In this document: piece after piece, positions 24,274-37,429 of the stretch | Layout of the letters: each line of letters opens with the position of its first letter | How positions within the stretch are numbered: the stretch's first letter is position 1 | DNA from: Sapria himalayana | Lineage: Eukaryota; Streptophyta; Magnoliopsida; Malpighiales; Rafflesiaceae | Assembly: GCA_029783825.1 (NCBI GenBank) | Contig: JAREIK010016134.1 | Coordinates: forward strand, 61,515-125,514 | DNA: 64,000 nucleotides | Direction of reading: 5' to 3' | The notes under the pieces: model-generated | What the model saw: the letters and a program-made list of their open reading frames with translations, nothing else | What the model was told of the DNA's origin: nothing | Database searches by the model: none | Program-made: the position numbers and the translations under genes

Positions 24274-27200
24274 TCAGCCCCCCTTAAACTCTTGTAGCCC
24301 CTTCTTTAAACCTTCTTTAACTAAGGTTTCTGCTAAAGCATTAGCTTTCCTATTATATGCATAACTCTTCGTTTTATGTCCGGTTAAAAGACTATTGAAT
24401 GACTTATCTGTTAATCATACTACTACATTTCTTCTTATTTGTGACCAGGTTCACCAGTATACTAGAATCCACCATACTCTATGTTAATATAAGTGTTTTA
24501 TTTGCATATTTTTATGGCCTCTGTGTAAGGATAAAATTTCTGCATGCAAGACTGAGGATGCTTTTTTCTTTCATTGTAAAAGCATTTAGAATGTTACCCT
24601 GCTCGTTTCTTATCACACCATCCTCCCCATGTCCTTCCCATATCCCCATTGAAACTACCATTTGTGTTTAAAGCATGTCTTTCCCCATGAGGTTTTTTCC
24701 AACACACCGTTCTAACCTCGGAGATTTTTTCTTTAATTGCATCTAATCCTTATATCCTTCTTGTTTCATCCTCCATTTCCCATGTTTCTAAGTTTAATAG
24801 GAATCTTGCTGATATACATGAACATTCTTTTTTTAAGTTTTTTGAATATATGATTAGCATTCATTTTAATATTCCCGAACCTACTTCTATTCACTGGCTT
24901 TCCACTCATTCCTAGACTGTGATGTGCGGGATGTAATCCCTTAGCTAGTTACATACTTTATTCTTTGTGTGACTTATCCTTCATATTATTAATCTTTCCT
25001 GATATCTTCTAACTTATTTCTTTCTTGTACATCTCTCCCTAGATAATCCCAGCTTTCCATTGTTATTTTTCCTTTGAAATAAATGATTTGTACTTTCTAT
25101 ACTAGTATAATAGCATTCACATTTGGAAGCTAATATAACCCCCTTTCATCTGAATATTTGAATCCACCGAAATAGCATTCGATAAATCTTCCACATAAAT
25201 ACATTAATTTTTGTGGGATCTCTTTGACACAGGCTCCCTTAAAAACTTATTGACTGAGTTTTTTTCTTTTCTTAGTAATTTTTTTGCACTTTTAAGCGTG
25301 AACCTCCCCTATGGATTTAGAGTCCATCTCCATTCATTGTTGATTAGGCATGCATTACTTTCAACTAATTCCTTTTGTTTAAGCATCATGTTCCAACTTC
25401 TAGATGCTTTTTTTCCATTCTTACATGCTTTATTTGCTGTCCCATATCTAGCTTTCATATATCTCACCCACAGGCTTTCATTCTGCTTGAGCCTCCACTA
25501 GTTCTTACATGCCCAAGCTTTGGCCATATCATTTAATTTGTTAAAACCTAGACTCGCTTCCTCCTTTAAACAGTATATATCACCATTTTTATCAATGTAG
25601 CTTATTTTTTACTGATTTTTTACCCTATAAGAAGTTAGTCATTTCTTTTCTAAGTTGTTCAAGACCTTTGATAGCTGTAAGGACATTAAGATATGTGCAA
25701 TAATTACTTGAAAAAGATGTTTGATTAATGTGATTCGTCCCTCCATACTTAACATGTTATCCTTCCATCCCGCTATTTTACCTCTTAACTTATTCATTAA
25801 GAAGGTTAAATATTCTTTTTTTCAATCTACCCTCGTAGATAGGACATCCCAAATACATTAAAGCCACTTTGCTATGTTCAAAACTTGTAATTCTTTTAAC
25901 TCTTTTGATAAGCCTTTCAGGTGCTTTTCTCGAAACCACAAATTGACATTTATTTTTATTAAGTTGTTGCCCCGTTTCTTCCTCTATTATATCAAATAGT
26001 TTCATCATATTTTTCAGTGATGTGCTCCCCACATTTTTAAAAATAATTAAATCATCCGCATAAGTAAGGCAACTTACATTTTGTAGTTAGGTTGTTTAAA
26101 GTTAATAATATTTCCCTCCTTATTTTCTTTTAAATTCTTTATTAACAATTATATATATATATTAAATAATATTGGGAATAAAGGGTACCCCTGTCTAAAT
26201 CCTCTAACTGGCTTGAATTCTTCACTTGCTCCCCATTAATTAAAATTTTAACCCATGCACTGGAGATGCATCTATACATTAGATCTATCCAGAATTCGGA
26301 GAATCCCATTTCCTCATTGTGTAGCATAAAATATCACATTCTACTCTGTCAAATATTTTAGATAAATCTAACTTCATAATTACATTATGACCTCTAACTT
26401 TAGCCCCTAATTTTATCATCAATTCTCCAGTTAAATTAATGTTTTTCAGCATTAGTCTATTTTTAACAAAACCTGCTTGTTCTACCGTAATGATGGAGGG
26501 AATTACCCTTTTTAGTCTATTCTATAGGACTTTTGTTAGAATTTTATACACCGAATTACATAGACTTAAAGGTCTATAATCCTCAATTTTTTGTGGATTA
26601 TCCTTCTTGGGTATCAATACGATATATGAGTTGGCTCATGATTTTGTGATTTTTGCTCCTACAAAAACCAAGGCAATTATGGCCGTCAGCTCTTTATTTA
26701 TTATATTCCAGGCTTGTTGATTAAACTCATTATTCCATCCATTTGGACCCATTGCACTGTCTTTATTGCTACTAAAGATTGTAGCTTTAATCTCTTCTTC
26801 ACTAGGGCACTCTTCTAATAGTTTGTTTTGTTCTTCAGTTACTCTTTTATCTATTTATCGAATTAAAGAGTTGTCCCTTTGTTGGTTGTAACCGCAATGA
26901 TGACTTTTAAAGTAATCTTCCAAAACTTTTTTAAACTCTCCCTCCTCATCTATCCACTTTCCAATATCATTCTATATATTTTTTATTTCTTGTCTTTGAT
27001 TTTTTAATTTCGCAACCGTGTTAAAAAACATAGTATTTATATCCCCTTCCTTGAGCCACTTTACTTTGGCCCTTTGTTTCCAAAATATTTCCTCCATATG
27101 CAGCAATAATTTTAATTCTGCAGTTTCTTTATTTTTTTTTAACTTTAGAGGATTCATTCTGGTTATTCTCATGCTCTATTTATAATATGCTGACTTTAGA

Positions 27201-28089
27201 TTCATCATTTTTAATATTCTTATTTATAATCCCAAATCTTTCTCTATTCCATCTACTAAGTTCTAATTTTAACCTACGTAATTTTATAGCTAGTACTTGC
27301 ATGGGATTCTCATTTATTGGCCCTTGACATGAGTTCTTATTATTTCATCAAACTATTAATGCAAACCCCACATATTTTGATTTATAAAACTTTTATTGTT
27401 TCTCTCTCTAACTTTAAATCTTAGAAGAAGGGGGCTGGGATCGGAGCATGTTCTACTCAAATGTTTCACACTCACCCCTCCATAGTAGTTCACCCATTTG
27501 ATGTTATATAGTATACGATCAAGTCTAGACTAGATCGTTGCCTTGTTTTTATGGTTATTACACCATGTGAATTCGGATCCAAATACTCAGCCTCCATGAG
27601 GTTTGTATTATTAATACCTCATTAAATTGAGCTATAGCTGATGGGTCAAGCGACTTTCCTCCTTTTTTTTTCTTTATCATTTCTAACTATGTTAAAGTCC
27701 CCCCCTATGATCCATGGAGTATTTCTATTAGCTATCTCTTTCATTTCACCCTAGAGATCTTTCCTTTTTTATTTCGAGTTACTGGCATATACCACCGATA
27801 TAATTGGATCAATATTTTTATTTAGCTTAAAATTAATGATCGGATCTGCCTCTGAAATAATTTATATATCGATTTTATTTTTTCATAACAGCCATATCTT
27901 GCCACTATTATTAGAAAATGCATTTTCTAGTCTTAATTTCTTTTTATATATTTCTAAAGAATCCTTAATAACTATAGGTTCCTCTATTATCACAATTGTA
28001 ATATTTTGGATTTTAATTAATTTTTTAATTCTATTTATCGACGGAGTATTTCATACTCCTTTTATGTTCCAATAAATACTATTGTACAT
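24274..28089 (-). pseudogene. LINE D ORF2: endonuclease, reverse transcriptase, RNase H
   Basis: The start is at 28089 (MYNSIYWNIKGV). GGDFN of the endonuclease is intact (about 27705), but the catalytic His of SDH is replaced: the sequence reads LSRTCSDPSPLL (about 27460-27425). A WLKEGDINTMFFNTVAKLKNQ region lies at 27000-27060. The reverse transcriptase has VKILINGEQV, a GFRQGYPL-like motif (about 26200) and YADD at 26051-26062. RNase H ends with NRKANALAETLVKEGLK (about 24355-24300), and the frame stops at 24274. Because the SDH His is part of the nuclease centre, this copy could not nick DNA even if its frames were mended. Confidence 0.88.
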
Positions 28090-28109
28090 TGTTAAGTCTA
28101 GCTTGTGAA

Positions 28110-29400
28110 CTAGTTATGCATCTTGTTTCATAGTACATATGAAAATATTTTTTCTTATTTCTTGAACTTTTGTTTACACTTGATTTAGGCTGCTCATTTT
28201 TTACGTTATAATTTTAATTTGCCTATTTGAAAACTCATCAAATTTATTTCTTCTATTGCACTATATCTACTATTCGGTAAACCCTCTCACTCTTTTTGAG
28301 CCATCTTCTTTGAATCATCTTGTGTCAATGCAAACTCTGAACTTTGTATTTCTTTATACATGGTCATAATGGGCCAGCTTTTTGCCCTAGGGTTTTTCCT
28401 TCGATAAGAGGACATCTTCCTCCCCATTGAAGTTTATTATTTCATTTCTAAATCTAGTTCTAGTGCTATTTTTTTATCTCTCTTCCCCAAACCCATCCTA
28501 CTTCCCCTCTCCATCTCATTAGCCCCTTCATCCAACCATTTTTTATATCTAATATTTTCCTCCAACCTTCCTCTCTATCCCCATCTTCCTCCCTTTCCCC
28601 AAACTCTTCAACTGCCCTACTACCTTCCTCTTCACCCTACTACCTAACTGCTCCATCTGCCCCTACTCCGCCCTCACCTCTTCTGTCCTATCTGCCCTAT
28701 CCCCCTGTCTCCTTCTTACCCATATATTCATCCTCTCCCTCAATTATGTTCTACCTAACCCTCTTCCCCCTCTCTTTACAATACATTTCGAAACCTGAAT
28801 AGTCCAATTTTTTACAATTTAAGCAAAATTGAGGTAAGTTTTCTACAAAAGTTATCTTGCCAATACCCACTTGAATGCCTATTACCTACCCAAACACTAT
28901 TCGAAATAGAAGTAGTGACATCCACCTACACAAACAGCCTTGCCATGCTCAGCCTTTTCATATAGGCTATAGCTTCAACCATTAGCCAAGGCTTCCACAC
29001 ACTGAGCAATATGAAATAAGGAGTGCTTATAGAATAGATGAAATGGGAAATGAGGGAAAAAAAACCAAACTCGAGCTTGCATGGATTCCTCCATTGGAAA
29101 AAATTCAGGTGTCTATTTGAACAACCTCATTGGATAGCCCAAGATGCTCCACTGCCCGTGTAGCAAGAACTGTAGGAATTCTTCTTCATCCCTAAGTTGA
29201 ATCATTATATTTTTTGACTCATACCACGCAATCCTTACCGAGTCTCGAAGATTCAAAGCTTAAAAAAATGCATATATGTCTTTGAATGTGGGACTCCCGT
29301 GAAAAAATTAACAGAGAAGCGTGAGCTTAAATGAGGCAGTAAGCTTCTCAATAATCTCCGTCGAGAAGCAAACATCTGGCGCTTCCTCTTTCAAACAAAA
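28110..29400 (-). pseudogene. LINE D ORF1: DUF4283-like, knuckle decayed
   Basis: Fragments FKLTLLC and GYPMRLFK (about 29330-29120) and ARVWFFFPHFPFHLF (about 29070-29025) match ORF1 of copies B and C. The zinc knuckle region reads FCLNCKKLDY (about 28835-28805), keeping the first two Cys but losing the His position. A Gly/Arg/Glu-rich tail follows (about 28790-28480). Frames are broken in several places. Confidence 0.75.
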
Positions 29401-29575
29401 AATTAGGTTTGTTATATAGGATTCATTAATAACCAAGGCAAAAAAAATTTTGTTAAATATCTTAAAGAGATTTTCCATAACTCAAGCTTGAGAGCTTCAA
29501 CAATGGAGTTTCTCTCTCTATAAAACCCACTTTCTATCTATAGAATTGAGAGAGACGTAAATTCAAAAATATTTC

Positions 29576-32500
29576 TTCCTTATTTTTCTTATTCCTTCTT
29601 ATTCTTTTTTTTCTTTTTTTTCTTATTATTCTTATTATTCTTCTTATCTCTCTTATTATTCTTTATCTTTTTATTGTTTTCATTATTCTTATTCTTCTTA
29701 TTATTCTTTTTATTGTTTTTTATTTTTATTTTTTTTCTTACTCTATTTATTCTTCTTATTCTTCTTATTCTTCTTATTCTTATTATTCTTCTTATTTTCT
29801 ATTTTCTATTCTTCTTATTTTTATGATTCTTCTTATTCTTGTTATTCATCTTATCTTTCTTATTCTTTTATTCTTTTTATTCTTCGTATTATACTTATTC
29901 TTCATATTATTGTTATTCATTTTATACTTTTTATTGTTTTTACTCTTCTTATTCTTCATATTTTTTTAATTCTACATATTGGTCTTATTCTTTTTATTCT
30001 AGTAATTATTTTTATTATTTTTATTTATTTTATTTTTTTATTCTTCATAATCTTATATTTTTAATCTTCTTATTTTTCTTATAATTGTGATTCTTATTAT
30101 TCTTTGTATTCTTCTTATTTTTCTTATTCTTCTTATTCTTTTTATTATTCTTATCATACTTATTTTTATTATTCTTATTATTCTTCCTATTTTTTTATTC
30201 AACTTTTTTATAATTCAACTTATTTTTCTAATTCTTCTTATTCATATTCTATTTTTTTATGAATCTTCTTATTATTCTTATTATTCTTATTCTTCTTTTT
30301 ATTTTATTCTTATTCTTATTTTTATTATAATTTTGTCATTCTTTTTATTCTTCTTATACTTCTTATTCGTCTTATTTTTGTTATTCTTCTTATATTTCTA
30401 ATTCTTATTATTCTTCTTTATCTTATTTTTTTTATTCTTTTTATTATTATTTTAATTCTTTTCGTTTTATTCTTTTTATTCTTTGTATTCTTTTTATTAT
30501 TTTTATTATTTTTATTCTTTTTATTATTTTTATTATTTTTATTATTTTTTATTATTTTTATTATTTTTATTATTTTTATTCTTTTTCTTCTTTTTCTTCG
30601 TTTTCTTCTTTTTCTTCTTTTTCTTCTTTTTCTTCTTTTTCTTCTTTTTCTTCTTTTTCTTCGTTTTCTTCTTTTTCTTCGTTTTCTTCTTTTTCTTCTA
30701 TTTATTCTTTTTCTTCTATTTCTTCTATTTATTCTATTTATTCTTTTTCTTCTATTTCTTCTATTTCTGCTATTTCTTTTTTTTCTTCTTTATCTTCTTT
30801 ATCTTCTTTTTCTTCTTTTACTTCTCTTTCTTCTCTTTCTTCTCTTTCTTCTTTTTCTTCTTTTTCTTCTTTTTCTTCTCTTTCTTCTCTTTTTTCTTTT
30901 TCTTCTTTTTCTTCCTTTTCTTCCTTTTCTTCCTTTTCTTCCTTTTCTTCCTTTTCTTCCTTTTCTTCATTTTTTCCTTTTCTTCTTTTTATTCTTTTTC
31001 TTCTTTTTCTTATTTTTCTTATTTTTCTTCCTTTTATTCTTTTTCATTTTTTTTCTTTTTCTTCTTTTTCTTTTTTTATTCCTTTTCTTCATTTCTTCTT
31101 TTTTTCGTTTTCTTCTTTTTATTCTTATTCTTCTTATTCTTCGTATCTTCTTATTCTTCTTATTATTCATATTCTTCTTATTCTTCTTATTTTTCTTATT
31201 CTTCTATTTCTTCATATTCTTCTTATACATCATATACTTCTTTTTCTTCTTATTCTTTTTATTCTTTTTATTCTTCTTATTATTTTTATTCTTCTAATAT
31301 TATTATTCTTTTTCTTCTAATTATTTTATTCATATAATTCTTGTTATTCATTTTATTCTTTTATTATTCTTATTCATGTATACTTATTATCTATCTCCTT
31401 ATTCTTATTCTTATTTTTAATTTTTTTTCTTCTTATTTTTCTTATTCTTATTATTGTTATTCTTTTTATTTTTTTATTTTTAAGATTCTTTTGAATTTTT
31501 TTATTCTTAATTTTTAATCTTCTTATTATTTTTATTCTTCTTATACTTCTTAATTTTTTATTCTTCTTATTTTTATTATTTTTCTTATTTTTATTATTCT
31601 TCTTATCTTTCTTTTTTTTATCTTCTTATTCTTCTTATTTTTCTTATTCTTCATTTTCGTCTTATTATTATTTTATTCTTCTTCTTTTTCATTTTTTTTC
31701 TTCTTCACTTCTTTTTCTTCTTTTTATTCTTTTTATTCTTTTTCTTATTTTTCTTATTTTTCTTCTTGTTTTTCTTATTATTCTTATTATTTTTATTCTT
31801 TTTATTTTTCTTATTTTTATTCTTCTTTTTTTATTCTTATTATTCTTATTATTCTTTTATTCTCCTTATTTTTAGTATTCTTTTATTTCTTCTTATTCTT
31901 TATTATTCTTATTCATCTTATTATTCTTATTCTTTGTTTTTTGTAATCCATTTTATTATTTTTATTCTTTTATTCTTTGTTTTCATTTTTTTCTTCTTTT
32001 TATTCTTTTTCTTCTTATTTTTATTATTCTTCTTATTCTTCTTATTCTTCTTATTTTTTTTTCTTCTTTTTCTTCTTTTTCTTCTTTTTCTTCATTATCT
32101 TTTTATTCTTCTTATTCTTCATTATCTTCTTATTCTTCTAATTTGTCGTATTCTTCGTATACTTCTAATTCTTCTTATTCTTCTTTCTCCTTTTTTTCTT
32201 CTTATTCATCTCTCTCTTCTTATTCTTCTTATTCTTCAATTTCTTCTTATTCTTTTTATTCTTTTTATTATTCTTTCTGTTCTTATTCTTCTTATTATTC
32301 TTTTTCTTCTTATTATTCTTTTTCTTCTTATTATTCTTTTTCTTCTTATTATTCTTTTTTTTTCTTATTCTTCTTATTATTCTATTTCTTCGTATTCTTC
32401 TTTTTCTTCTTTTTCTTCTTATTCTTCCTTTTCTTCTTTTTCTTCTTATTCTTCCTTTTCTTCTTTTTCTTCTTATTCTTCCTTTTCTTCTTTTTCTTTT

Positions 32501-32800
32501 TTTTTCTTTTTCTTCCTTTTCTTCTTTTTCTTCTTTTTCTTCTTTTTCTTCTTTTTCTTATTTTTCTTCTCTTTCTTCTTTTTCTTGTTTTTCTTGTTTT
32601 TCTTCTTTTTTTTATTATTCTTCCTTTTTTTATTATTCTTTTTTTTCTTTTTTTTCTTCTTTTTCTTCTTTTTCTTCTTTTTCTTCTTTTTCTTCTTTTT
32701 CTTCTTTTTCTTCTTTTTCTTCTTTTTCTTCTTTTTCTTTTTGTTCTAATTTTTCTTCTTATTCTTCTCTTTCTTCTTATTCTTCTCTTTCTTCTTATTC

Positions 32801-32842
<42 letters not shown>

Positions 32843-33400
32843 TCTTCTTCTTCTTCTTCTTCTTCTTTTTCTTATTCTTCTTTTTATTCCTATTTACTTA
32901 TTCTTCTTATTCTTTTAATATTATTATTATTATTCATCATATTCCTATTTTCTTTTTATTCTTTTATTTTTTTTATTCTTTTATCCTTCTTATTCTTTTA
33001 CTTTTTTTATTCTTCTTATTAGTCTTTTTCTTTTTATTCGTGTTATTCATTTTAATCATTTTATTCTTCTTATTCTTCATACTTTTTTCTTCTTAATCTT
33101 CTTATTATAGTTATTCTTCTTATTTTTGTTATTCTTCTTATTCTTCTTATTCTTCTTATTTTTATTATTCTTCTTATTCTTATTATTCTTCTTAATCTTC
33201 TTATTCTTCTTATTTGTATAATTCTTTTTTTCTTCTTATTCTTCACATTCTTCTTATCCTTATTCTTCTTGTTTTTCTGAATCTTTTTATTATTCTTAGT
33301 CTTCTTATTCTTCTTTTCTTTCTATTCTTTTTCTTATCCTTCTTATTCTTTTTTTGTCTAATTCTTTTTATTATTATTATTCTTCTTTTTCTTTTTTTTT
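29576..33400 (-). repeat. (ATTCTT)n array with long homopyrimidine blocks, tail of LINE E
   Basis: About 3.8 kb of ATTCTT, TTATTC and TTTTTC repeats lie between the 5' end of LINE D and the 3' end of LINE E. Two stretches are pure pyrimidine on the + strand: about 30822-30968 (including tandem TTCCTTTTCT 10-mers) and about 32636-32742. An (ATT)n run lies at about 32800-32840. Long open frames (for example 30483-31337 and 31766-32749) encode only Phe/Leu/Ser/Tyr runs and are not genes. Confidence 0.93.
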
Positions 33401-34267
33401 GATGTTTGTTCTATTAATTATAAAAGTACTCTCTTTTTGTGGCAGAATATCATTTTTACAATCTAAAGATCTACCATTCTTTTCTTTTACAACCTTTTCA
33501 AAATAAAGCATTGTATAAAATGGCTTTTCAAAAGCTTGAATAAAGCATCTTTAAGATTTTCTTTAGCTTAATTTCGTGGTGTATATCTTACTTTGTGCTT
33601 CTCCTTCTCTACCTATTATGCCTGCATGCATTCACCCTTTTACAGCTACAATGATTCTTTAGGACGAGGGTTTCACAGCATAGCAGCATGCATCCTCATT
33701 TAGTAAATTTCGTAGCATCCCTACTAGAACATAGCAGCCACATTTCACAACCATAGATTTGAAAAATTTTCCAGCATCTTTGCTATTTTTTCAAGTACCA
33801 TCCTTGCTTAATTGTCTATGACCTTTATTTTAATGTCTGTCTCGTATTGCTAGATTACATGTATGGTGCAACTCCTATATTCCAATTAGCATACAAAACT
33901 AAAACATAGTAGTATAATAGGACATAACAATATAATAGCTTCCTGCCCAACAACACAGTTGGTGCAGCAACCATTTTACCTTCTGCTCACTAGTATTTGC
34001 ATTATCAATTCTAGCATCTGTGAAACTCATCCACAAAACAACAGAAATAGAATACAATGTGATTACGTGATCATTCTAACAAGAGATCCATACTGTCTGC
34101 TTGAGTATATAGGTAGAAAGCCGAATCCATTTCGCCAATAGTTACTCTTCTCTATAAACTACTACTTTCACTGATCTTCAATCTTAGGCAAATCCTGGAA
34201 TATTTAAAAACCCTAACATGCAAAAGGCAAAGCAAAATACATTTCTTTAACTTTCCCACATGACCAG
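33401..34267 (-). mobile_element. LINE copy E: 3' untranslated region only, 5' truncated
   Basis: About 870 bp. The 3' end matches C and D (GTAAAAATGATATTCTG, then AAAAAGAGAGT, then AACAAACATC and an A-run). The inner end near 34250-34267 reads like the start of the LINE D untranslated region (CACA-GACCAGGG, compare about 24163-24178). ORF1 and ORF2 are absent: this is a typical 5'-truncated insertion. It is flanked on both sides by hexamer arrays in the same orientation, so the target was probably the array itself. Confidence 0.78.
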
Positions 34268-36781
34268 GGAAACTTCTTATTCTTCTTATTCTTCTTATTT
34301 TTCTTAATTTTCTTATTCTTCTTATTCTTCTTTATCTTCTCATTCTTCTTTATCTTCTTATTCTTCTTATTCTTCTAATTTTTTTTATACTTTTTCTTTT
34401 TATTTTTCTTTTTCTTCTTATTTTTCTTATTATTATAATAATAATAATTATTATTATTATTATTAATTATTATTATTATTCTTCTTCTTATTCTTTTTAT
34501 TCTTCTTATTTTTCTTATTCGTCTTATTCTTTTTATTCTTTTTATTTTTTTTATTCTTCTTATTTTTATTATTCATCTTATTCTTCTTATTATTCTTATT
34601 CTTTTATCCTTCTTATTCTTTTAATCTTTTTATTTTTCTTTATCTTATTCTTATTATTCTTTTTATTATTTCTATTCTTTTTATTCTTTTTATTCTTTTT
34701 ATTCTTTTTATTCTTTTTTATTATTTTTATCTTTTTATTCATTTTATTCTTTTTATTCTTCTGATTCATCTTATTAGTCTAAGTCTTTTTATTCTTGTTA
34801 TTCTTTTTTAATAATTTTATTATTCTTATTCTTTATAATCTTATCTTATTAATCTTCTTATTCTTATTATTATAGGTATTCTTCTTATTCATCTTATTCT
34901 TCTTATTTTTTTTATTATTCTTATTCTTGTTATACTTATTACTTTTATTATTCTACTTATACTTATTATTCTTTTTATTCTTGTTATTCTTCTTATTCTT
35001 CATATTCTTATTATTCTTCTTTTTATTCTTATTTTTCTGATTCTTCTTATTTTTTTGATTCTTCTTATTTTTTATATTCTTCTTATTCTTTTTTTCTTCA
35101 TATTATTCTTATTCTTCTTTATCTTGTTATTCTTCTTTTTCTTTTTATTCTTTTTATCCATCTTATTATTCTTATTATTCTTATTCTTTTTATTCTTTTT
35201 ATTCTTCTTATTCTTCTTATTCTTCTTAGTATTCTTATTCTTCTTAGTATTCTTATTATTCTTATTCTTCTTATACTTCTTATTTTTCTTATTCTTCTTA
35301 TTCTTCTTATTCTTCTTATTCTTCTTATTCTTCTTATTCTAATTATTCTTTTTATTCTAATTATTCTTCTTATTCTTCTTATTCTAATTATTCTTTTTAT
35401 TCTTCTTATTCTAATTATTCTTCTTATTCTTCTTTTTCTTCTTATTCTAATTATTCTTTTTATTCTTCTTATTCTTCTTATTCTTCTTATTCTTCTTATT
35501 CTTCTTATTCTTTTTATTTTTGTTATTATTTTTATCCTTCTTATTCTTTTTATTCTTCTTATTCTTCTATTTCTATTTATTCTATTTATTCTTTTTATTC
35601 TTTTTATTCTTTTTATTCTTTTTATTCTTTTTATTCTTTTTATTCTTTTTATTCTTATTCTTCAAATTCTTTTTATTCTTTTTATTTCCATTATTTTTTT
35701 TCTGATTCTTATTAATCATATTATTCTTATTATTCTTATTATTCTTATTATTCTTATTCTTCTTATTCTTCTTATTCTTTTTATTCTTCTTATTCTTCTT
35801 ATTCTTATTATTATTCTTATTTTTCTTTTTATTCTTTTTATTCTTTTTATTCTTCTTATTCTTGTTATTTTTGTTATTATTTTTATCATTCTTATTCTTT
35901 TTATTCTTCTTATTCTTCTATTTCTATTTATTATTTTTATTCTCTTTATTCTCTTTATTTTCTTTATTCTTTTTATTCTCTTTATCCCTATTATTCTTCT
36001 TTATCTTCTTATTGTTCTTATTCTTCTCAATCTTCTTATTTTTATTATTCTTCTGTCTTCTAATTCTACTTATTCTACTTATTCTTCTTATTATTCTTAT
36101 TTTTTTATACTTATTCTACTATTTCTCCTTATTTTTATGATTCTTCTTATTCTTAATCTTCTTCTTATTCTATTTATTCTTCTTATTCTTCTTAATTTTC
36201 AAATTATTTGTATTCTTCTTATTTTCTAATTCTTCTTTTTCTTCTAATTCTTTTTATTCTACTTATTCTTATAATTATTCTTATTATTCTTATTCTTTTT
36301 ATTATTCATATTCTTTTTCTTCTTATTATTCATCTAATTTTTTTTATTTTTTTTATTCTTTTTATTCTTATTATTGTTCTTATTATAATTATAATACTTT
36401 TCTTTTTATTATTCTTATTATTCTTATGTTTCATATTCTTATTATTCTTCTTATTCTCCCTATTCTTCTTATTCTCCTTATTCTTTTTATTCTCCTTATT
36501 CTTCTTATTCTTCTTATTCTTCTTATTCTCCATATTCTTCTTATTCTCCTTATTCTTCTTATTCTCCTTATTCTTCTTATTCTTCTTATTCTTCGTATTC
36601 TTCTTATTATTCTTATTATTCTTATTCTTCTTATTTTTCTCATTCTTCTTATACTTCTTATTTTTTTATCTTCTTATTCTTCTTATTCTACTTATTAATA
36701 TTAATATTATTTTTATTTTTCTTATTCTTTTTATTCTTATAATTCTTCTTATTATTCTTATCATTCTTATTATTCTTATTG
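34268..36781 (-). repeat. (ATTCTT)n array between LINE E and the CACTA terminus
   Basis: About 2.5 kb of ATTCTT repeat on the + strand, with a short ATT/AAT palindrome at about 34430-34480 and a (TTATTC)(TCC) variant at 36445-36600. It ends at 36781, directly at the CACTA-type terminus. No LINE body is seen on the right of this array, unlike the others. Confidence 0.93.
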
Positions 36782-36782
36782 C

Positions 36783-37260
36783 GCTACAAGAAAAATCCCA
36801 AATATCTAGGGACAATTTCTTAGCTAAATGTGGATCTTCTGTTGCTATACAGGACATAGCGACTAATTAATGACACATGCTTTCCCATTCTAATTTGTGC
36901 ATCATTAAAGATTAGCAAGGGAAAAGTCCCTTGCTATAAAATTTTAGTGACCGAAATATACCTTGCTAAAATAATAATCTTCCTAACTAAAATAGCAAGC
37001 TAAATGATAGTTTTCATTGCTAAATGGATTTAACAACGGATGCTTTCCCAATCTAAAGTGTTTGTTACTAAAATTAGTGAGGTAAATTGTTCTTATCATA
37101 GAAATTTTAGCATCAGAGAAATCCCTAGCTAAAATAATAATTTTCCTAGCTAAAATAGTAATTGAAAAATCCCTAGCTAAATTAGTAAGGTAAAAATCTC
37201 TAGCTACATTAGGAAGGAAAAATTCACTAGCTATTTTCATTCCAAAACTATTTTTAGAAA
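36783..37260. other. CACTA left subterminal repeat region
   Basis: Multiple short copies of AGCTAAAT, CTAGCTAAA and CCCTTGCTA in both orientations are spread over about 450 bp from the left terminus. Such clusters are binding sites for the TNPA-type protein in known CACTA elements; binding here is inferred. The - strand open frame at 36983-37240 is made of these motifs and is not a gene. The stretch 37260-37430 is AT-rich with nothing recognisable. Confidence 0.6.
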
Positions 37261-37429
37261 ATTATTTTTAAAAAAAAAATTAATTAAATAATTAAATATT
37301 TTTATTATAAATTGAATAAAAATAGAAATTATAAACGATAATTTATAATTAACAAAGAATAAAATTATTTAATAAATTATTCAGATTCAATATTTTACAT
37401 AATTCTAACAAAACCATACCAAAATTTTT

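Larger units (their letters stand above)
23030..29575 (-). mobile_element. LINE copy D, full length (~6.5 kb)
   Basis: This - strand copy has a 5' leader ending near 29575 (CTCTCTCAATTCTATAGA-type motif after an A/T run), ORF1, ORF2 and a 3' untranslated region. Its 3' end is GTAAAAATGGTATTCCT, then GAAAGAGTG, then AAACAAACTTTC and an A-run. AAGAAT-type arrays flank it on both sides. Length and gene order match copy C. Confidence 0.92.

Noticed and set aside
30483..33096. 284-, 327- and 317-codon open frames rich in Phe, Leu, Ser and Tyr
   Set aside because: Repeat translations of TTTTTC, ATTCTT and ATT tracts; stop-free only because the repeat lacks TAA, TAG and TGA in that frame.
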